DNA from: Streptomyces mobaraensis
Lineage (GTDB): Bacteria; Actinomycetota; Actinomycetes; Streptomycetales; Streptomycetaceae
NCBI RefSeq assembly: GCF_020099395.1
Contig: NZ_CP083590.1
Coordinates: 1,364,001 to 1,428,000 of the forward strand
Length of the DNA stretch: 64,000 nucleotides
Direction of reading: 5' to 3'
Under the pieces are notes generated by a model. It was not told where the DNA came from. It made no database searches and saw nothing but the letters and a program-made list of their open reading frames with translations. The position numbers were made by a program, and so were the translations under genes. This document shows, piece after piece, positions 27,203-35,505 of the stretch (position 1 is the stretch's first letter; each line of letters starts with the position of its first letter).

Positions 27203-27414
27203 GGGCGTCCCTCCTTGTTCAGCTTGTTCACGCGGGCGCGCAGCTTGTCGGTGGTGGTGGCGCGGCGGTACCGCGTCGGGTGCCAGGTGCGTCCGCCCTC
27301 CGGCGGGCGGAGGGTGATCCGGCGGGTGTCGTGGTCCCAGCCGACGACGACGCCGAACCGGTCGCGCTCGGTGTCGAGGACGAGTTCGAGCGGCTGGGGG
27401 ATCCAGTCAGCCAC
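27196..27414 (-). CDS. Small hypothetical protein, mini-operon gene 2
   Basis: 72 residues from a GTG start with GGAGG 7 nt upstream: VADWIPQPLELVLDTERDRF, then GVVVGWDHDTRRITLRPPEGG, ending in a basic helix (TTTDKLRARVNKLNKEGRPW). It has the beta-rich then basic pattern of a small SH3-like barrel, which is only a guess. Overlaps the genes before and after it by a few bases. Confidence 0.6.
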   Translation of the reverse strand: MADWIPQPLELVLDTERDRFGVVVGWDHDTRRITLRPPEGGRTWHPTRYRRATTTDKLRARVNKLNKEGRPW

Positions 27415-27589
27415 GGTGCGCCTCCGCGTGCCGCAGGCCCTCGCGGCGCAGCCGCTCCGCGCGGGGCCAGTCACCCGCACGTTCGGCGGCGCGCCGCGCG
27501 TCGGTGAGGCGCGTGCACGCGGTGCACGGCACATGGGGGTTGGGTACGAGCACCGTCCGGGCCCCGACCCCGAAGAACATGTGCGTCAT
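27407..27589 (-). CDS. Small CxxC-containing hypothetical protein, mini-operon gene 1
   Basis: 60 residues: MTHMFFGVGARTVLVPNPHV, PCTACTRLTDARRAAERAGDW, then PRAERLRREGLRHAEAHRG. A single CxxC pair precedes an amphipathic charged helix, similar in plan to the third gene. Its stop overlaps the GTG of gene 2 (CGTGGCTGA). Divergent from the XRE gene across a 33-bp palindrome. Function unknown; the arrangement recalls phage- or ICE-associated small genes. Confidence 0.5.
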   Translation of the reverse strand: MTHMFFGVGARTVLVPNPHVPCTACTRLTDARRAAERAGDWPRAERLRREGLRHAEAHRG

Positions 27590-27708
27590 GCGGCACCGCC
27601 CACGCGATACACGAACTCGATCATTTGTGCGCCTTCCTCCTTGCCACGGGGCGCAACTGCACGCCCCACCAGGAGAGTTGCGTGGGTCACAGTGGACACG
27701 CAACACTT

Positions 27709-27741
27709 CGTGTCGTGCCAGTGACGCACTGGCACGACACG
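27709..27741. promoter_or_regulatory. 33-bp perfect palindrome in the XRE divergent promoter
   Basis: Two perfect 15-bp arms, CGTGTCGTGCCAGTG (27709-27723) and CACTGGCACGACACG (27727-27741), around a 3-bp centre, 22 bp before the XRE start. The length and perfection suggest an operator for the adjacent XRE regulator, or less likely an RNA hairpin in its leader. Confidence 0.6.
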
Positions 27742-27762
27742 CGATCATGGGTTGGAGGGGGC

Positions 27763-28719
27763 ATGTCCGCCCGCAACGCCGCCAGTTCCGCCCCGGGAGG
27801 GCGCCGCGCGTTTGGCCAACTGCTCGCCCACTACCGGCGAGCAGCCAACGAGACGCAGGAGTCGCTGGCTCCGCAGATCCTCTGCGAACGGTCGGTGCTG
27901 AGCCGCATCGAGACCGGCGACAGGGTGCCGAGCGAACAGTTGGTGAAGAGGTGCGACAAGAAGCTTGGCACCGGCGGTGCGCTGTACAAGTTGTGGCGGG
28001 AGACCGACTGGTATCCCGACGAGGCATTCCCGGACTGGTTCAAGCGTCGCAGGGAAATGGACGCCAAAGCGGTGGCGATTCGCGAATTCGAGACGCAGGT
28101 CGTACCCGGGCTGTTGCAGTCGGAAGAGTATTCGCGCGCGCTCTTCTCGCGGGGCACGGGAGCAGCGGACGCTCCTGTGATCGAAGAGCGCGTCCGCGCC
28201 CGCCTGGCCAGACAGCAGCGATTCTGGGATCCCTCCGGCCCCCTCCTTGTCGCCGTGCTGGACGAGAGCGCAATCCGCAGCGTTATGGGGAGCGCACAAG
28301 TGATGTACGGACAGTGCGCTTTCCTCCTGAAGGCCGGGGAACTCCCGAACGTTCGCATTCAAGTGGCACCTGTGCATGACCCGAAACTCATCCGGCCCAA
28401 GACGCCGATCTCTCTCATCCAACTGCCTGACGGTCACCAGTGGGTGTACAGCGAGTCCCTGGACCGCGGACATTTCAGCGATGATCCGGCAGTCGTCGCA
28501 CGCCACTCACGGACCTATGATGTGCTCAGGGCGGACAGCCTGTCGACAAGGGATTCCGCTGCGTTCATCAGAGATGTGATGGAAGAGTATGGGAGAGGCC
28601 ATGACACTCGCCACAAGCGTCGTACGCTGGGTGAAAAGCAGCCACAGTCATCAGGACGGCGGAAACTGCATCGAAATCGGCCTAGGTACCCCCGGCTCCA
28701 CCCCCGTCCGGGACAGTAA
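27763..28719 (+). CDS. XRE helix-turn-helix regulator with DUF5753
   Basis: Streptomyces-type XRE protein. Residues about 14-75 form the HTH (FGQLLAHYRRAANETQESLAPQ, SVLSRIETGDRVPSEQLVKR), followed by DUF5753 (FETQVVPGLLQSEEYSRALF, RLARQQRF, VLDESAIR, GHQWVYSESLDRGHFSDDP). The ATG at 27763 follows GGAGGGGGC. Relatives such as WhiJ-like proteins act with adjacent DUF397 proteins in developmental control. The last 39 residues, about RGHDTRHKRRTLGEKQ onward, are basic and read through the following DUF397 gene in another frame, so the natural C-terminus may have been lost by frameshift. Confidence 0.9.
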   Translation: MSARNAASSAPGGRRAFGQLLAHYRRAANETQESLAPQILCERSVLSRIETGDRVPSEQLVKRCDKKLGTGGALYKLWRETDWYPDEAFPDWFKRRREMDAKAVAIREFETQVVPGLLQSEEYSRALFSRGTGAADAPVIEERVRARLARQQRFWDPSGPLLVAVLDESAIRSVMGSAQVMYGQCAFLLKAGELPNVRIQVAPVHDPKLIRPKTPISLIQLPDGHQWVYSESLDRGHFSDDPAVVARHSRTYDVLRADSLSTRDSAAFIRDVMEEYGRGHDTRHKRRTLGEKQPQSSGRRKLHRNRPRYPRLHPRPGQ

Positions 28720-28807
28720 AACGCCGAACGGTCCCGCCCTGCGGTTCCCCGCAGCCGCGTTCACTGGATTCATATCCTCCGTCAAAGACGGAAGCCTCAA
28801 ATCCTGA
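28601..28807 (+). CDS. DUF397 protein 1
   Basis: 68 residues with the family pattern W-x-K-S-S-x-S-x-x-x-G-N-C-I-E (VRWVKSSHSHQDGGNCIEIG), then VRDSKTPNGPALRFPAAAFTGFI. DUF397 proteins pair with XRE-DUF5753 regulators; toxin-antitoxin-like or anti-repressor roles have been proposed. The ATG at 28601 has GGGAGAGG upstream; it lies fully or mostly inside the 3' end of the XRE frame (119-nt overlap). Confidence 0.88.
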   Translation: MTLATSVVRWVKSSHSHQDGGNCIEIGLGTPGSTPVRDSKTPNGPALRFPAAAFTGFISSVKDGSLKS

Positions 28808-28822
28808 CGGGAGGCCGCCGAC

Positions 28823-29017
28823 ATGAACACATGGGTCAAGAGCAGCTACAGCGACCGTGATGGCGCAAACTGCGTCGAATGGGCCCCCGCCTCCGCAACG
28901 TCCGGCATCATCCCCCTCCGCGACAGCAAACGCCCCACCGGCCCCCTACTGCACATCCCCGCGAGCGCCTTCGCGGACCTGGTCTCCGCCATCAAGGGCG
29001 GAGCCTTCAGCGCCTAG
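28823..29017 (+). CDS. DUF397 protein 2
   Basis: 64 residues, [20 protein letters not shown] then [22 protein letters not shown] paralogue of the preceding gene, 15 nt downstream, with GGGAGG upstream of the ATG. Two different DUF397 proteins behind one XRE gene suggest they could compete for, or bind differently to, the same regulator. Confidence 0.88.
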   Translation: MNTWVKSSYSDRDGANCVEWAPASATSGIIPLRDSKRPTGPLLHIPASAFADLVSAIKGGAFSA

Positions 29018-29516
29018 CCTGCGGCCTCAACCCGCCCGGCAGGAAGGCACTTTCCCCGTGCGGGCCGCCGGATCGCGTCCCCGGCCTGTCGTCCCGACTC
29101 GACGGGCGTGGAGTGGCCGGGGACGGATCGCGGTCGATCTCGCGGCGATGCCCGCCGAAGCCGGCCACCTGCCCGGCCGGCTCCGGCACCCTGCTCTCGA
29201 ACAGAACGGCATCCTGCGTGTCCGCGTCGGCGTGAGGCGTCGATCGGGTGCGGCACCCGGCCTGCGTGGTCCGCCGCCGGCCGATGAAGGCGGCGCGATA
29301 TCGCTTCATGATCAGATAAACCGGATTCGAAAGAATATCACCGCTTCGAAGGAAACTGCTGGGCTACCCGGGCCAGTCGACCCGACCGGCCATTACCGTG
29401 CTGATTGGCGGATGGATCACCGCAATCGTCCCTCCCTCTTGCCGGATCCTCCGCGTCTTCCGTCATCGGCGCACACCGGTGCGCCGGCCGCCCGGCCAGG
29501 CAAGGAGCCCACCCCG
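29018..29516 (+). promoter_or_regulatory. Upstream region of the 2-MIB/encapsulin operon
   Basis: About 500 bp without a convincing gene. An AT-rich island at 29290-29360 contains a perfect palindrome GCGATATCGC (29295-29304) and two TTCGAA boxes (29326-29331 and 29345-29350) 19 bp apart, about two helical turns. These are candidate regulator sites. AAGGAG before 29517 is the ribosome binding site of the shell gene. Confidence 0.45.
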
Positions 29517-30932
29517 ATGACCGTGGACAGCAGCCCGGGACCCGAGGCCGCGCCGGACGCGCCGCAGCAGTCGCTGAGTACCTCCGCCGCGCGCAACCTC
29601 ACCACCACCACCAAGTCCGCCCCGCAGATGCAGGAGATCACCTCCCGCTGGCTGCTGCGGATGCTCCCCTGGGTCGAGACCAAGGGCGGCACCTACCGGG
29701 TCAACCGACGGTTGCGTCATACCGTCGGCGACGGGTGCATCGAGTTCGTGCAGGAGGGTGCCACGGTCCGTGTGATCCCCCGCGAACTCGGTGAACTGGC
29801 CCTGCTGCGAGGCTTCGAGGACGTGGCCGCCCTCACCGCTCTCGCGGATCGCTGCGAACAGCGGGACTTCACGGCCGGTGAGGTGATCGTCGAACGCGGC
29901 AGCCCGGCGGACCGGATCCATCTGATCGCCCATGGACGTGTCCGGCAGCTCGGTGAGGGCAAGTACGGCGGAGAGACCTCCCTCGCGGTGCTCGCGGACG
30001 GCGGCCACTTCGGTGCGGACGCCCTGCTGGACTCCGACGCCCGCTACGACTACACGGCCACCGCCGAGACCTCCGGCACCCTTCTCACGCTCTCCCGTGC
30101 GGACTTCGCCGCCGTACAGGACTCCGTGCCCGGTCTTCGCGCCCACGTCACCGAGTTCGCCGCCGCCGCGCAGCGACGGCAGAACAAGCACGGTGAGGCC
30201 GAGATCGCCATGTCTGCCGGGCACGTCGGCGAGGCCGATCTGCCGAAGGCCTTCGTCGACTACGAGCTCACGCCGCGTGAGTACGAACTGTCGGTGGCCC
30301 AGACCATTCTGCGGGTCCACACGCGGGTCGCGGATCTCTTCAACGGGCCGATGGACCAGACGGAGGAGCAGCTCCGGCTGACCATCGAGGCGCTGCGCGA
30401 ACGCCAGGAGTACGAGCTCGTCAACAACCGTGAGTTCGGGCTGCTGCACAACGCTGACTTCAAGCAGCGCATCCAGCCCCACTCCGGCCGGCCGACCCCG
30501 GACGACATGGACGATCTGCTCTGCCGCCGCCGTGGCACCAAGCTCTTCCTCGCCCACCCGAGGACGATCGCCGCGATCGGACGCGGCTTCAACGCCTACG
30601 GTCTCTACCCGGACCACGTCGATCTCGGCGGACAGTCCGTCCCGGCCTGGCGCGGGGTCCCGATCCTGCCCTGCAACAAGATCCCGATCAGCAAGGAGCA
30701 GACCAGCTCCATCATCGCCATGCGCACGGGCGAGAAGAACCAAGGGGTCATCGGCCTGTGGCAGACGGGGCTGCCGGACGAGGTCGAGCCGGGCCTCTCG
30801 GCGCGCTTCATGGGCATCAACGAGCAGGCGGTCGCCTCGTACCTCGTCAGCACGTACTACTCCGCCGCGGTGCTCGTACCCGACGCACTCGGGGTCATGG
30901 AGAACGTGCAGATCGCCCGCGGACGCGACTGA
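29517..30932 (+). CDS. Family 2B encapsulin shell protein with inserted cyclic-nucleotide-binding domain
   Basis: HK97-fold nanocompartment shell protein, formerly annotated as a Crp-like cyclic-nucleotide-binding protein. The 471 residues have a disordered N-terminal arm (1-35), an N-terminal shell segment with [20 protein letters not shown] (35-53), and a CNB domain at about 96-212 ([51 protein letters not shown]). The rest of the HK97 fold follows, including the [20 protein letters not shown] and [20 protein letters not shown] stretches. Known family 2B shells encapsulate 2-MIB synthase, encoded next here. No DNA-binding domain is present. The start has AAGGAG 10 nt upstream. Confidence 0.92.
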   Translation: MTVDSSPGPEAAPDAPQQSLSTSAARNLTTTTKSAPQMQEITSRWLLRMLPWVETKGGTYRVNRRLRHTVGDGCIEFVQEGATVRVIPRELGELALLRGFEDVAALTALADRCEQRDFTAGEVIVERGSPADRIHLIAHGRVRQLGEGKYGGETSLAVLADGGHFGADALLDSDARYDYTATAETSGTLLTLSRADFAAVQDSVPGLRAHVTEFAAAAQRRQNKHGEAEIAMSAGHVGEADLPKAFVDYELTPREYELSVAQTILRVHTRVADLFNGPMDQTEEQLRLTIEALRERQEYELVNNREFGLLHNADFKQRIQPHSGRPTPDDMDDLLCRRRGTKLFLAHPRTIAAIGRGFNAYGLYPDHVDLGGQSVPAWRGVPILPCNKIPISKEQTSSIIAMRTGEKNQGVIGLWQTGLPDEVEPGLSARFMGINEQAVASYLVSTYYSAAVLVPDALGVMENVQIARGRD

Positions 30933-31014
30933 GGGCACGCCCGCCGCGCGAAGCGGGCCGACGCGCCCGTCCACGCCGCACGAGCGCTCACCCCACCGCA
31001 ACGAGGAGTAGCAG

Positions 31015-32409
31015 ATGCCCGTTCCCGGGCCCCGTGGACCATCCGTCCCCGCTCAGCCGTCGAGGCCGGCCGGCACAGTGTCGGACGTCCCCGCGCCGCC
31101 TGCCCCGCCCTCCGTACCCGCCGCCGAAGCCGCCGCCGAACCCGTTCGGCGTGTCCTGGGCGGGCCCACCGGGCTGGGCACGACCGCCCTGTCCCTGGCC
31201 GGCCGTTCGCAACCGGCCCCCGCGCCTTCGCCGCCTCCCCCTTCGCCCCCGCCTCCGCCGGTCCCCGGCGCGGGAGCGGTCACACCACCCGAACCGGCAG
31301 CCGGACCGGATCCCCAACGGATCCTGGGTGGGCCGAGCGGCCTGGGCACCGCCGCGCTGTCCCTGGCCCTGTCCTCGGCCCTCGCCTCGCCCCGGCTGCC
31401 GCCGGAGCCCGTCCCGGCCCCGCCCGCCGAAGGACAGGCCGTACCCGGGCTGTACCACCATCCCATCCCGGAGCCCGACCCCGTCCGCGTGGAGGAGGTG
31501 AGCCGCCGGATCAAGCGCTGGGCCGAGGACGAGGTGCGGCTCTACCCCGAGGAGTGGGAGGGCCAGTTCGACGGCTTCTCGGTCGGGCGGTACATGGTCG
31601 GCTGCCACCCCGACGCCCCCACGGTCGATCACTTGATGATCGCCACCCGGATGATGGTCGCGGAGAACGCCGTCGACGACTGCTACTGCGAGGACCACGG
31701 CGGCTCGCCCGTCGGCCTCGGTGGACGCCTTCTCCTGGCCCACACCGCGCTGGACCCGCTCCACACGACCCCGGAGTACGCGGCGGCGTGGGAGGAGTCG
31801 CTCGGCTCGGACGCCCCGCGGCGCGCCTATCGCAGCGCGATGGACTACTTCGTCCGCATGGCCACGCCCTCCCAGGCCGACCGCTTCCGCCACGACATGG
31901 CCCGGCTGCACCTGGGTTACCTGGCCGAGGCCGCCTGGGCCGAGACCGACCACGACCCGGAGGTGTGGGAGTACCTGGCCATGCGCCAGTTCAACAACTT
32001 CCGCCCCTGCCCCACCATCACCGACCTTGTCGGAGGCTACGAGCTCCCGGCGGACCTGCACGCACGCCCGGAGATGCAGCGGGTCATCGCGCTGGCCGGG
32101 AACGCGACCACCATCGTCAACGACCTGTACTCGTACACCAAGGAACTCGCCAGCCCCGGCAGGCACTTGAACCTGCCCGTTGTCCTCGCCGAACGCCAAC
32201 AGCTCTCGGAGCGCGACGCCTACCTCAAGGCGGTCGAGATCCACAACGACCTCATGCACGCCTTCGAGGCGGCGGCGGCCGAGCTCGCCGCGGCGTGCCC
32301 GCTGCCCACCGTGGTGCGCTTCCTCAAGGGTGTGGCCACCTGGGTCGACGGCAACCACGACTGGCACCGCACCAACACCTACCGCTACAGCCTGCCCGAC
32401 TTCTGGTAA
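31015..32409 (+). CDS. 2-methylisoborneol synthase (terpene cyclase, encapsulin cargo)
   Basis: Class I terpene cyclase that converts 2-methyl-GPP to the earthy odorant 2-methylisoborneol. It has 464 residues. The metal motifs are DDCYCED (221-227) and NDLYSYTKE (369-377). The C-terminus has WVDGNHDWHRTNTYRY. The first about 145 residues are Pro/Ala-rich and disordered. They contain two near-identical motifs: RRVLGGPTGLGTTALSLA (45-62) and QRILGGPSGLGTAALSLA (101-118), the only ordered-looking parts, which I infer to be shell-docking peptides. The ATG follows GAGGAG. It lies 82 bp after the shell gene. Confidence 0.95.
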   Translation: MPVPGPRGPSVPAQPSRPAGTVSDVPAPPAPPSVPAAEAAAEPVRRVLGGPTGLGTTALSLAGRSQPAPAPSPPPPSPPPPPVPGAGAVTPPEPAAGPDPQRILGGPSGLGTAALSLALSSALASPRLPPEPVPAPPAEGQAVPGLYHHPIPEPDPVRVEEVSRRIKRWAEDEVRLYPEEWEGQFDGFSVGRYMVGCHPDAPTVDHLMIATRMMVAENAVDDCYCEDHGGSPVGLGGRLLLAHTALDPLHTTPEYAAAWEESLGSDAPRRAYRSAMDYFVRMATPSQADRFRHDMARLHLGYLAEAAWAETDHDPEVWEYLAMRQFNNFRPCPTITDLVGGYELPADLHARPEMQRVIALAGNATTIVNDLYSYTKELASPGRHLNLPVVLAERQQLSERDAYLKAVEIHNDLMHAFEAAAAELAAACPLPTVVRFLKGVATWVDGNHDWHRTNTYRYSLPDFW

Positions 32410-32424
32410 AGAACGGACACCTCT

Positions 32425-33300
32425 ATGACCACGGAAATCGTCCCCACCGCCGCCGCGACGATCCCGGCCCCGGCGACCCCCTACCAGAAGGACATCGCCC
32501 GGTACTGGAACAACGAGGCGAGGCCGGTGAACCTGCGCCTCGGCGACGTGGACGGGCTCTACCACCATCACTACGGCATCGGCGCCGTCAACCACGACGC
32601 CCTGGGCGACCCGGAACACAGCGAGTACGAGAAGAAGCTGATCGCCGAGCTGCACCGGCTCGAGTCCGCTCAGGCCGACTTCCTCCTGGACCACCTCGGC
32701 CCCGTCAAGAGCGACGACATCCTCGTCGACGCCGGCTGCGGGCGCGGCGGATGCATGGTCATGGCTCACCGGCGCTTCGGCTGCAGGGTCGAGGGCGTCA
32801 CCCTGTCCGCCACCCAGGCCGACTTCGGCAACAACCGGGCACGGGACCTGCGGATCCAGGACCACGTGCGCTCCCGCGTGTGCAACATGCTCGACACCCC
32901 GTTCGAGAAGGGCAGCGTGGCCGCCTCGTGGAACAACGAGTCGACCATGTACGTGGACCTCCACGACCTGTTCGCGGAGCACTCCCGCTTCCTCAAGGTG
33001 GGCGGCCGGTACGTGACCATCACCGGTTGCTGGAACCCCCGCTACGGCCAGCCGTCGAAGTGGGTCTCCCAGATCAACGCCCACTTCGAGTGCAACATCC
33101 ACTCCCGCCGTGAGTACCTGCGGGCCATGGCCGACAACCGGCTGGTGCCGCAGACCGTGATCGACCTGACCCCCGACACCCTGCCGTACTGGGAGCTGCG
33201 GGCCACGTCCTCGCTGGTGACCGGGATCGAGAAGGCGTTCATCGAGTCGTACCGGGACGGCTCCTTCCAGTACGTGCTGATCGCGGCCGACCGCGTCTGA
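32425..33300 (+). CDS. Geranyl diphosphate 2-C-methyltransferase
   Basis: SAM-dependent C-methyltransferase that makes 2-methyl-GPP, the substrate of the cyclase encoded 15 bp upstream. It is 291 residues, with the SAM motif VDAGCGRGG (101-109), GVTLSATQADFGNNRA, and active-site stretches WNNESTMYVDLHDLFAEHSRF and ITGCWNPRYGQPSKWVSQIN. The N-terminal 20 residues are flexible and Pro/Ala-rich but lack the LGGPxGLGT motif, so there is no sign that this enzyme itself is packaged. Last gene of the operon. Confidence 0.95.
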   Translation: MTTEIVPTAAATIPAPATPYQKDIARYWNNEARPVNLRLGDVDGLYHHHYGIGAVNHDALGDPEHSEYEKKLIAELHRLESAQADFLLDHLGPVKSDDILVDAGCGRGGCMVMAHRRFGCRVEGVTLSATQADFGNNRARDLRIQDHVRSRVCNMLDTPFEKGSVAASWNNESTMYVDLHDLFAEHSRFLKVGGRYVTITGCWNPRYGQPSKWVSQINAHFECNIHSRREYLRAMADNRLVPQTVIDLTPDTLPYWELRATSSLVTGIEKAFIESYRDGSFQYVLIAADRV

Positions 33301-33544
33301 CCCGGCGGCACCGTCAGGAACGCCCCCACGGCGGAGTCCACGGCCGGGGACTCCACGGCGGAGACTCCCGACCGGAGTTCGCACGGCAGTGCCAGGGGTG
33401 AACCCTGATATCGCGGCGGCCGGGGACGGGCAGCAACCCGGCCATGAGTTCCCTGGCGCACCTCAGCTCAGTGATCACCGCCGTGGCCGGCGTGGCGGGC
33501 ACCCTAGGTGTATCCGGGACGTCAGGCCGTTCGTTCGCTGCTTG

Positions 33545-34150
33545 CTACCGGGCCCTGGGGCCGGGGGCGGGCGGGGTGCGCGGTCGCAGGCGCTCTCCCT
33601 GCGGCCCGAACATGATCAGGTACTCGACCGGGCCGCCGGGGCCGGCGTTCGCGACCCCGTGGGGATCGCGGGTGTCGAACTCGGCGACGTCCCCGGCACT
33701 CAGGACGAGGTCCCGAGTGCCGAGTGCGAGCCACAGCCGCCCGTACAGGACGCACAGCCACTCCCAGCCGTCGTGGGAGACCTGCCGGGGCCGCGCGGGC
33801 GGCTCCTGGACGGCGGGGAGGACGTGTTTGTGGGCGTGCAGGCCCCCGACGTACCGGGTCAGCGGCAGCACCGCCTTGTCGTCGCCGAAACGCTGGAGCG
33901 CGGAGGTGCGGGGCTCGGCGGCGGGGGCGGTGCCGGCCAGCTCGTCCAAGGAGACGCCGTACTCCTTCGCCAACTGCAGCACCACTTCCAGGGTGGGCTT
34001 GCGTCGGCCGGTCTCGATCCGCGACAGCGTGCTCGGGGAGATGCCGGTCGCGCAGCTGACGCCGGCGAGCGTGGAGCCGCGGTGTTCACGCGCGGCCCGC
34101 AGCCGGGGGCCCATCGCCGCCAGCGTGTCGGCCACGTCGTCGCCTGTCAC
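33545..34150 (-). CDS. XRE regulator with C-terminal cupin domain
   Basis: About 201 residues. The N-terminal HTH reads LRAAREHRGSTLAGVSCATGISPSTLSRIETGRRKPTLEV over residues 18-57, the C-terminal part is a cupin (SHDGWEWLCVLYGRLWLALG, LSAGDVAEFDTRDPHGVAN). Such proteins repress detoxification or catabolic genes and sense small ligands. The GTG at 34150 has GGAAGGGGAC upstream; an ATG at 34186 is an alternative. Divergent from an alpha/beta hydrolase, with a palindrome at 34201-34215 between them. Confidence 0.87.
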   Translation of the reverse strand: MTGDDVADTLAAMGPRLRAAREHRGSTLAGVSCATGISPSTLSRIETGRRKPTLEVVLQLAKEYGVSLDELAGTAPAAEPRTSALQRFGDDKAVLPLTRYVGGLHAHKHVLPAVQEPPARPRQVSHDGWEWLCVLYGRLWLALGTRDLVLSAGDVAEFDTRDPHGVANAGPGGPVEYLIMFGPQGERLRPRTPPAPGPRAR

Positions 34151-34200
34151 CCGCCCTGTCCCCTTCCGGACGTGCCGCTCCACCATCCTGTCCCGCGAGT

Positions 34201-34215
34201 TTGCCAGATTGGCAA
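34201..34215. promoter_or_regulatory. Operator candidate between XRE-cupin and hydrolase genes
   Basis: Perfect inverted repeat TTGCCA-GAT-TGGCAA midway between the two divergent start codons. It is the natural binding site for the XRE-cupin protein. Confidence 0.6.
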
Positions 34216-34294
34216 GGGTCATCGCGGTGGACGGTCGCTGCGCCGCATGATCGGTGCGTACCCGCGTCCACCCGCGAACCGAGGAGAAGCCCCC

Positions 34295-35281
34295 ATGCAG
34301 CCCGAGCCGTCCGCCGCACTCCGTCACCGCATCGTCGACGCCCCGGCCGGGCGCCTTCACCTGGTCGAGCAGGGCACCGGCCCGCTGGTCCTGCTCGTGC
34401 ACGGCTTCCCCGAGTCCTGGTACTCCTGGCGCCGCCAGCTCCCGGCCCTCGCCGCGGCCGGCTACCGGGCGGTGGCGATCGACGTGCGCGGCTACGGTCG
34501 CTCCTCCAAGCCTGCGGAGACCGACGCCTACCGGATGCTGGACCTGGTGGAGGACAACGTCGCCCTCGTCCACGCCCTCGGCGAGGAGAACGCGGTGGTC
34601 GTCGGTCACGACTGGGGCTCCAACATCGCCGCCACCTCCGCCCTGCTCCACCCCGAGGTCTTCCGGGCCGTCGCCCTGCTGAGCGTCCCGTACGCGCCAC
34701 CCGGCGGCCCGCGCCCCACCGACATCTTCGGCCGGATCGGCGGCCCCGAGCGGGAGTTCTACGTCTCCTACTTCCAGGAGCCCGGCCGCGCCGAGACGGA
34801 GATCGAGCCTGACGTGCGAGGCTGGCTCGCGGGCTTCTACGCCGCCCTGTCCGCCGACACCATGCCCGCCCAGGGCGAGCCCGACCCGCACTTCGTCGCC
34901 CACGGCGGCCGGCTGCGTGACCGTTTTCCCGCCGGCATCCTCCCGGCCTGGCTGACCGAGGACGACCTCGACGTCTACGCCGGAGAGTTCGAGCGCACGG
35001 GTCTGACCGGCGCCCTCAACCGCTACCGCAACATGGACCGCGACTGGGAAGATCTCGCCCCCCACCGCGACGCCCCGATCAAGCAGCCGTCCCTGTTCAT
35101 CGGCGGCACCCTGGACGCCTCCACCACCTGGATGTCCGACGCTATCGACGCCTTCCCCACCACCCTCCCCGGTCTGACCGCCTCCCACCTCGTAGAGGGC
35201 TGCGGCCACTGGATCCAGCAGGAACGCCCCGAGGAGATCAACCGTCTGCTGACCGGCTGGCTCAACAGCCTCACGGGCTGA
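34295..35281 (+). CDS. Alpha/beta hydrolase, epoxide hydrolase-like
   Basis: 328-residue alpha/beta-fold hydrolase. It carries the oxyanion loop HGFPESWYSWR, nucleophile Asp in VVVGHDWGSNIAA, and catalytic His in VEGCGHWIQQERPEEIN. The HGFPES plus HDWG combination and a Tyr-rich cap (FYVSYFQEPG, RYRNMDRDWE) are those of soluble epoxide hydrolases. Epoxide opening is therefore the likely reaction. The ATG at 34295 follows GAGGAGA by 7 nt. Probably controlled by the divergent XRE-cupin gene. Confidence 0.9.
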   Translation: MQPEPSAALRHRIVDAPAGRLHLVEQGTGPLVLLVHGFPESWYSWRRQLPALAAAGYRAVAIDVRGYGRSSKPAETDAYRMLDLVEDNVALVHALGEENAVVVGHDWGSNIAATSALLHPEVFRAVALLSVPYAPPGGPRPTDIFGRIGGPEREFYVSYFQEPGRAETEIEPDVRGWLAGFYAALSADTMPAQGEPDPHFVAHGGRLRDRFPAGILPAWLTEDDLDVYAGEFERTGLTGALNRYRNMDRDWEDLAPHRDAPIKQPSLFIGGTLDASTTWMSDAIDAFPTTLPGLTASHLVEGCGHWIQQERPEEINRLLTGWLNSLTG

Positions 35282-35505
35282 ACCGCCGGGCGCGGCCGCG
35301 GCTTCTGCACACGGAACAGTTCGGCCCGCCTGTCCACGCGCAGCGGCTACGGCCGGGTGCCGCGTGATTCTCACTCATGACCAGTTGCGAGGATCCTGCG
35401 AACACCCCGGAACCGCTCACGAATCCGCAGGTCGCCATCCGCATCGAGGGGCGACCGGCAGTCCGAGGGGGTGCTCATGTGCCGCCGGTGATCGGCCGCC
35501 TGCGG

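Noticed and set aside
29517-30932. Crp-type transcription factor
   Set aside because: A cyclic-nucleotide-binding domain is present but there is no helix-turn-helix; the rest matches family 2B encapsulin shells.
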